Assembly: GCA_946478865.1 (NCBI GenBank)
Contig: CAMLDO010000004.1
Span: forward strand, 1 to 64,000
Reading direction: 5' to 3'
Length of the DNA stretch: 64,000 nucleotides
From: an uncultured Methylobacillus sp.
GTDB lineage: Bacteria; Pseudomonadota; Gammaproteobacteria; Burkholderiales; Methylophilaceae
Every line of letters begins with the position of its first letter. The stretch's first letter is position 1. The position numbers and the translations under genes were made by a program. Below, piece after piece: positions 60,502 to 64,000 of this stretch. The notes under the pieces are model-generated. The model was not told where the DNA came from. It was given only the letters and a program-made list of their open reading frames with translations, and did no database searches.

Positions 60502-61257
60502 ATGGCTAACAGACTTGCAGGCAAGGTTGCCGTCGTTACGGGCGCTTCCAAGGGCATAGGCGCCGCGATTGCCAAACTGTACGCAGCGGAAGGCGCTGCC
60601 GTTATCGTCAATTACTCTTCCAGCAAAACCGCCGCCGATCAGGTAGTGGCTGAAATTGCAGCTGCCGGCGGCAAAGCGGTAGCGGTTCAGGGCGATGTTT
60701 CCAAGCAGGCCGATATTGCGCGACTGTTCGCGCAAGCCGTCGAAACGTACGGCAAGGTAGACATTCTCGTGAACAATGCCGGCGTCTATGAATTTTCCCC
60801 GCTGGAAGAAGTCACGGAAGCGCATTTCCACAAGCAGTTCAACCTCAACGTGCTGGGCCTCATCCTCGCTACCCAGGAAGCCGTGAAGCATTTCGGCGAC
60901 CAGGGTGGCAGCGTCATCAATATCAGCTCGCTGGTATCCGGCACCTACGCTCCGGCTACCGGCGCCGTCTATAGCGCGACCAAGGCGGCCGTCGATGCCG
61001 TGACCCGCTCCCTGTCGAAGGAACTCGGCCCGCGCAAGATTCGCGTCAACGCCATCAACCCCGGCATGGTGGAAACCGAGGGCCTGCACAGCGTCGGCTT
61101 TGCCGAGAGCGACTTCCGTACGTATATCGAAAACACGACCCCGCTGGGCCGCATCGGCCAGGTGAGCGACATCGCTCCTGCGGCCGTGTTCTTCGCTTCG
61201 GACGATTCCGCCTGGATCACCGGCGAAAACCTCTACATCGCAGGCGGATTGCGCTAA
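60502..61257 (+). CDS. SDR family oxidoreductase
   Basis: A 251-residue classical short-chain dehydrogenase. The cofactor loop is TGASKGIG (13-20), NNAG starts at 91, and the catalytic Ser-Tyr-Lys set includes Tyr157 and Lys161 in AVYSATKAAVD. The C-terminus WITGENLYIAGGLR is usual. N37-Y38-S39-S40 after the second strand suggests NADPH. CAGGAG precedes the ATG. It is the first gene of an operon with the degenerate hydrolase and an RND pump, divergent from a LysR gene. Confidence 0.9.
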   Translation: MANRLAGKVAVVTGASKGIGAAIAKLYAAEGAAVIVNYSSSKTAADQVVAEIAAAGGKAVAVQGDVSKQADIARLFAQAVETYGKVDILVNNAGVYEFSPLEEVTEAHFHKQFNLNVLGLILATQEAVKHFGDQGGSVINISSLVSGTYAPATGAVYSATKAAVDAVTRSLSKELGPRKIRVNAINPGMVETEGLHSVGFAESDFRTYIENTTPLGRIGQVSDIAPAAVFFASDDSAWITGENLYIAGGLR

Positions 61258-61279
61258 GCGCAGCAAATCAGGAACCGAA

Positions 61280-62089
61280 ATGGAAACGATGCACGACCAT
61301 AACGGCAATTCCCTCCTTCCCTGGACAGCGGACTTCTCCTCCCGCCACGCCGCGGACAAGGTGGGATTGCAGGTGTATGGCAAGGCCGGGCGCGGTGCCG
61401 CGCGTCCGGTCATCGTGTATTTCCATGGCGGACTGTTCAACTGCGGCAAAGTCGAGGATGCCGCGGCGATAGCCGGCGCCTTGTCCTCGCAAGGTCCGGT
61501 GGTATGCGTGGATTACCCGCTCGCACCCAAACTGCATTTTCCGGCCACGGTGGAAGTGGCATTCGAATCGCTGCTCTGGGCCGCGAGCAACGCACCGAGA
61601 CTTGGCGGCAGTGCGGCGCGGCTGTTCATCGCTGGCGATCAGGCGGGAGGAAATCTCGCGGCCGCGGTCGCCATGATGGCGCGTGATCGCGGTATCCCGA
61701 CCGATGAGGCCAAACTGCGCGGCCAGATACTGATCACCCCGATGCTCGACCCGCTGCAAGCCACGCCGTCCATGCAAGCAAACAGCGACATGCCGTGCCG
61801 CAAGGCATGGAAGGATTACCTGACGTGCGTCAGCGATACCTTCCACCCGTATGCGGCACCCGCCAGTTCGAGGCGTCTGGGCAATCTTGCCCCCGCGCTT
61901 ATCGTCAGCGCCGAACGCTGCCCGTTGCGCGACGAGGCCGAGCAATACGCGACAAAACTGATCACCGCCGGCGTCCCGGTGCAGATGCGCCGGCTGGAGG
62001 CAGGCAAGGTACCTGTCGTCCAGCCCCAGCATCCCGAATTCAAGCAACTCGTACAGATCGTCGGCCAGTTTGTGGCCGATCACACCTAG
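61280..62089 (+). CDS. alpha/beta-hydrolase-fold protein with degenerate active site
   Basis: A 269-residue protein of the hormone-sensitive-lipase-like group. The oxyanion part YFHGG (47-51) is kept. The nucleophile motif, normally GDSAGG, is GDQAGG (119-124), with Gln121 in place of Ser. The position of the catalytic Asp in the usual D-P-L-R-D-E motif is Cys214 (ERCPLRDE), and the usual His-Gly-Phe end is absent (VVQPQHPEF). So esterase activity is unlikely, unless by an unusual mechanism. It lies between the SDR and the RND adaptor genes, 22 bases after the SDR stop. Confidence 0.85.
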   Translation: METMHDHNGNSLLPWTADFSSRHAADKVGLQVYGKAGRGAARPVIVYFHGGLFNCGKVEDAAAIAGALSSQGPVVCVDYPLAPKLHFPATVEVAFESLLWAASNAPRLGGSAARLFIAGDQAGGNLAAAVAMMARDRGIPTDEAKLRGQILITPMLDPLQATPSMQANSDMPCRKAWKDYLTCVSDTFHPYAAPASSRRLGNLAPALIVSAERCPLRDEAEQYATKLITAGVPVQMRRLEAGKVPVVQPQHPEFKQLVQIVGQFVADHT

Positions 62090-62117
62090 ATTTTTAAAAA
62101 CCAACAGGGAGTTCATC

Positions 62118-63338
62118 ATGCAAACCGCTACTCCGACTTTTTCCCGTAAATGGATAGTGATTGCCGTCGGGCTGGCTGTGGTAGGCACGGCCATCGGCAT
62201 TTCACAGAAGAGCGAGGCGGCAAAACCGCAAACCGTCGCCACCGCCCCCACGCCCGTTACCGTCGCCCCCGTGATTTCGCGTTCGGTCATTGAATGGGAC
62301 GAATTTTCCGGACGAGTGGAAGCCATCGAATACGTCGAGATCAGGCCTCGAGTAGCCGGCACGATCGTGGGTGTACATTTCCGTGAAGGCCAGTTCGTGA
62401 AAGCCGGCAGCCTGTTGTTCAGCATCGATCCGCGTCCGTTCGAAGCGGAACTGGCGCGTGCCGAGGCCGAAAAGGCACAAGCCAAGGCAGCGCTCGACCT
62501 GGCACATACTGAGCTTGAACGCACACGCCGCCTGACAGAGGAAAACGCTGTCGCCCGCCGCGAACTGGATCAGCGCAGCAACGCCGTACTGGAAGCGGAT
62601 GCTCGCTTGAAAGCTGCCGAGGCGGCCGTGATGTCTGCGCGCCTCAGCCTGCAATACGCTTCGGTCACCGCACCCGTCAGCGGCCGTGTTTCGCGCGCCG
62701 AGATTACCGTCGGCAATCTCGTCGGCGTCGGCCTCAACACCCCGGCATTGACCACGCTGGTCTCGGTATCGCCGGTCTACGTCAATTTCGAAATCGACGA
62801 GCAGACCTATCAGCGTTATGCCGCGCTTGGCGCTGCCGGGAATGCCAATGTCGAGCGCATTCCCGTTTCCATCGGCCTCAGCAACGAGGACGGATATCCC
62901 CACACCGCGCGGCTGCAGGCATTCGACAATCGCGTCGACACCCAGTCCGGCACCATCCGCGTACGAGCCGTGGTCAACAATTCGGACAACCTGCTCACGC
63001 CGGGCATGTATGCACGCGTGCGCATCGGCGGCAATGGGAAGCGGCCGGCGCTGCTGATCGACGACAAAGCGGTCGGCACGGATCAGAACAAGAAGTTCGT
63101 GATGGTGGTCGGCGCGGACAACAAGGCCAGCTACCGCCCGGTAACGCTCGGGCCGGTGGTCGATGGCCTGCGCGTTGTACGCGGCGGCCTGGAAGAAGGC
63201 GAAAGAGTCATCGTCAACGGTTTGCAGCGTGTACGGCCCAACGACCAGGTCGCGCCGGTATTGGCAGGCACCTCTTTGCCGCAAGCGGCAATGAAGACGG
63301 TGCACCGGCAGGAAACGCCACGTAAGACGGCGATCTAG
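62118..63338 (+). CDS. RND efflux periplasmic adaptor (MFP) subunit
   Basis: A 406-residue adaptor with an uncleaved-looking N-terminal anchor (WIVIAVGLAVVGTAIGI) and no lipobox Cys. Barrel-sandwich halves (EIRPRVAGTIVGVHFREGQ and YASVTAPVSGRVSRAEITVG) flank a long alpha-hairpin (about residues 115-180). A beta-barrel and membrane-proximal domain follow (VNFEIDEQTYQRY). It resembles MexE-type adaptors. CAGGGAG precedes the ATG. It is followed by the pump gene after 20 bases. Confidence 0.93.
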   Translation: MQTATPTFSRKWIVIAVGLAVVGTAIGISQKSEAAKPQTVATAPTPVTVAPVISRSVIEWDEFSGRVEAIEYVEIRPRVAGTIVGVHFREGQFVKAGSLLFSIDPRPFEAELARAEAEKAQAKAALDLAHTELERTRRLTEENAVARRELDQRSNAVLEADARLKAAEAAVMSARLSLQYASVTAPVSGRVSRAEITVGNLVGVGLNTPALTTLVSVSPVYVNFEIDEQTYQRYAALGAAGNANVERIPVSIGLSNEDGYPHTARLQAFDNRVDTQSGTIRVRAVVNNSDNLLTPGMYARVRIGGNGKRPALLIDDKAVGTDQNKKFVMVVGADNKASYRPVTLGPVVDGLRVVRGGLEEGERVIVNGLQRVRPNDQVAPVLAGTSLPQAAMKTVHRQETPRKTAI

Positions 63339-63358
63339 CACGGCTGTCAGGAGAATCC

Positions 63359-64000
63359 ATGAATATTTCCAAATACTTCGTCGACCGGCCCATTTTTGCC
63401 GGCGTGCTGTCGGTGCTGATCTTCATCGGCGGGCTGATCGCGATGTTCAACCTGCCGATTTCCGAATACCCGGAGGTCGTGCCGCCCTCGGTCGTGGTAC
63501 GCGCACAGTTCCCGGGCGCCAATCCCCAGACTATCGCAGAAACGGTGGCCGCGCCGCTCGAAGAGCAGATCAACGGCGTCGAGAACATGCTCTACATGGC
63601 CTCCCAGGCCACCTCGGACGGCCTCATGACGCTGACCGTCACCTTCAAGCTCGGCACGCCGCCCGACCTCGCGCAGCAACTGGTGCAGAACCGGGTCAAC
63701 CAGGCGCTGCCGCGGTTGCCAGAGGAAGTGCAGCGGCTGGGCGTCACGACGGTGAAGAGCTCGCCCGACCTCACCATGGTGGTGCACCTGCTGTCGCCCA
63801 ACGATCGCTACGACATGACCTACCTGCGCAATTACGCGGTGCTCAACGTCAAGGACCGGCTCGCGCGTATCGAAGGTGTGGGTCAGGTGCAGCTCTACGG
63901 TGCCGGCGACTACTCGATGCGCATCTGGCTGGACCCGCGCAAGGTGGCCGAACGCCGGCTCACTGCCAACGATGTGGTCAAGGCGATTCGCGAGCAGAAC
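63359..64000 (+). CDS. RND efflux pump permease, 5' part (HAE1/AcrB-like)
   Basis: The first 214 residues of a pump of about 1000; the gene runs off the right edge. MNISKYFVDRPIFAGVLSVLIFIGG is the first helix, followed by the porter domain: LPISEYPEVVPPSVVVRAQF, ETVAAPLEEQINGVENMLYM, and LARIEGVGQVQLYGAGDYSMRIW. These are hallmarks of hydrophobe/amphiphile exporters. CAGGAG lies before the ATG. With the adaptor upstream it forms a multidrug or solvent pump; the outer-membrane channel would be further right. Confidence 0.95.
   Translation, partial: MNISKYFVDRPIFAGVLSVLIFIGGLIAMFNLPISEYPEVVPPSVVVRAQFPGANPQTIAETVAAPLEEQINGVENMLYMASQATSDGLMTLTVTFKLGTPPDLAQQLVQNRVNQALPRLPEEVQRLGVTTVKSSPDLTMVVHLLSPNDRYDMTYLRNYAVLNVKDRLARIEGVGQVQLYGAGDYSMRIWLDPRKVAERRLTANDVVKAIREQN

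Noticed and set aside
1..64000. CRISPR arrays, insertion sequences, tRNA or rRNA genes, integrases
   Set aside because: None seen: no regularly spaced repeats, no transposase-like protein, and no cloverleaf sequence that I could recognise in the gaps.

Overview
The window reads as chromosomal DNA of a GC-rich betaproteobacterium, probably a PQQ-using, methylotroph-like heterotroph. This rests on the overall protein flavour, the Fur-, sigma54- and TonB-rich gene content, a XoxF-type alcohol dehydrogenase and two pqqA genes; the genus cannot be fixed from sequence alone. I see no tRNA or rRNA gene, insertion sequence, prophage or CRISPR array. Genes are dense, and intergenic stretches are mostly promoters and hairpin terminators.

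Region 1 (1-15.6 kb) is an iron-acquisition block, all on the minus strand. After a stand-alone ribosomal protein S4 paralog come three TonB-dependent siderophore receptors, each leading a small operon. The partners are a PepSY membrane protein; a DUF4198 protein plus a second PepSY membrane protein; and a PiuC-type hydroxylase, an FMN hydroxy-acid oxidase, a PepSY protein and a cytochrome b561. An operon hemP - small Cys protein - tonB - exbB - exbD supplies energy. Fur-box-like palindromes precede the receptors and hemP.

Region 2 (15.8-42.8 kb) is a large organosulfur-scavenging island. It holds two SsuD-type and one DszA/NtaA-type flavin monooxygenases, an SsuE-type FMN reductase, a thiol-dioxygenase-like cupin, two class II aldolases, an MFS carrier, two sulfonate-type binding proteins, two ABC permeases, one ABC ATPase, an asymmetric ABC exporter pair and a TonB-dependent receptor. 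It also has its own second tonB-exbB-exbD set. Two proteins resemble the desulfinase DszB and keep its Cys/His/Arg/Gly active-site pattern. At least seven sigma54 (-24/-12) promoter-like elements lie in front of its operons, with recurrent CAGCA/TGCTG inverted repeats nearby. An SfnR-like sigma54 activator is encoded at the end. I infer one sigma54-driven sulfur-starvation regulon running from outer membrane to sulfite release.

Region 3 (42.8-47.3 kb) is a cysteine and sulfur-storage operon: cysteine synthase, serine acetyltransferase, a family 2A encapsulin shell and a cysteine desulfurase with an N-terminal extension typical of encapsulin cargo.

Region 4 (47.3-56.6 kb) has an AcoR-like sigma54 activator facing a lanthanide-type PQQ alcohol dehydrogenase with a near-consensus sigma54 promoter, a cyclopropane fatty acid synthase, ahpC-ahpF, a ChaN-like lipoprotein-family protein and two pqqA genes. 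The two pqqA genes encode identical peptides and share an equally spaced upstream regulatory pattern.

Region 5 (56.6-64 kb) has an M48 protease, a Fur-box-preceded DUF2325 operon, and a LysR regulator divergent from an SDR, a catalytically degenerate alpha/beta hydrolase and an RND efflux pair whose pump gene runs off the window.
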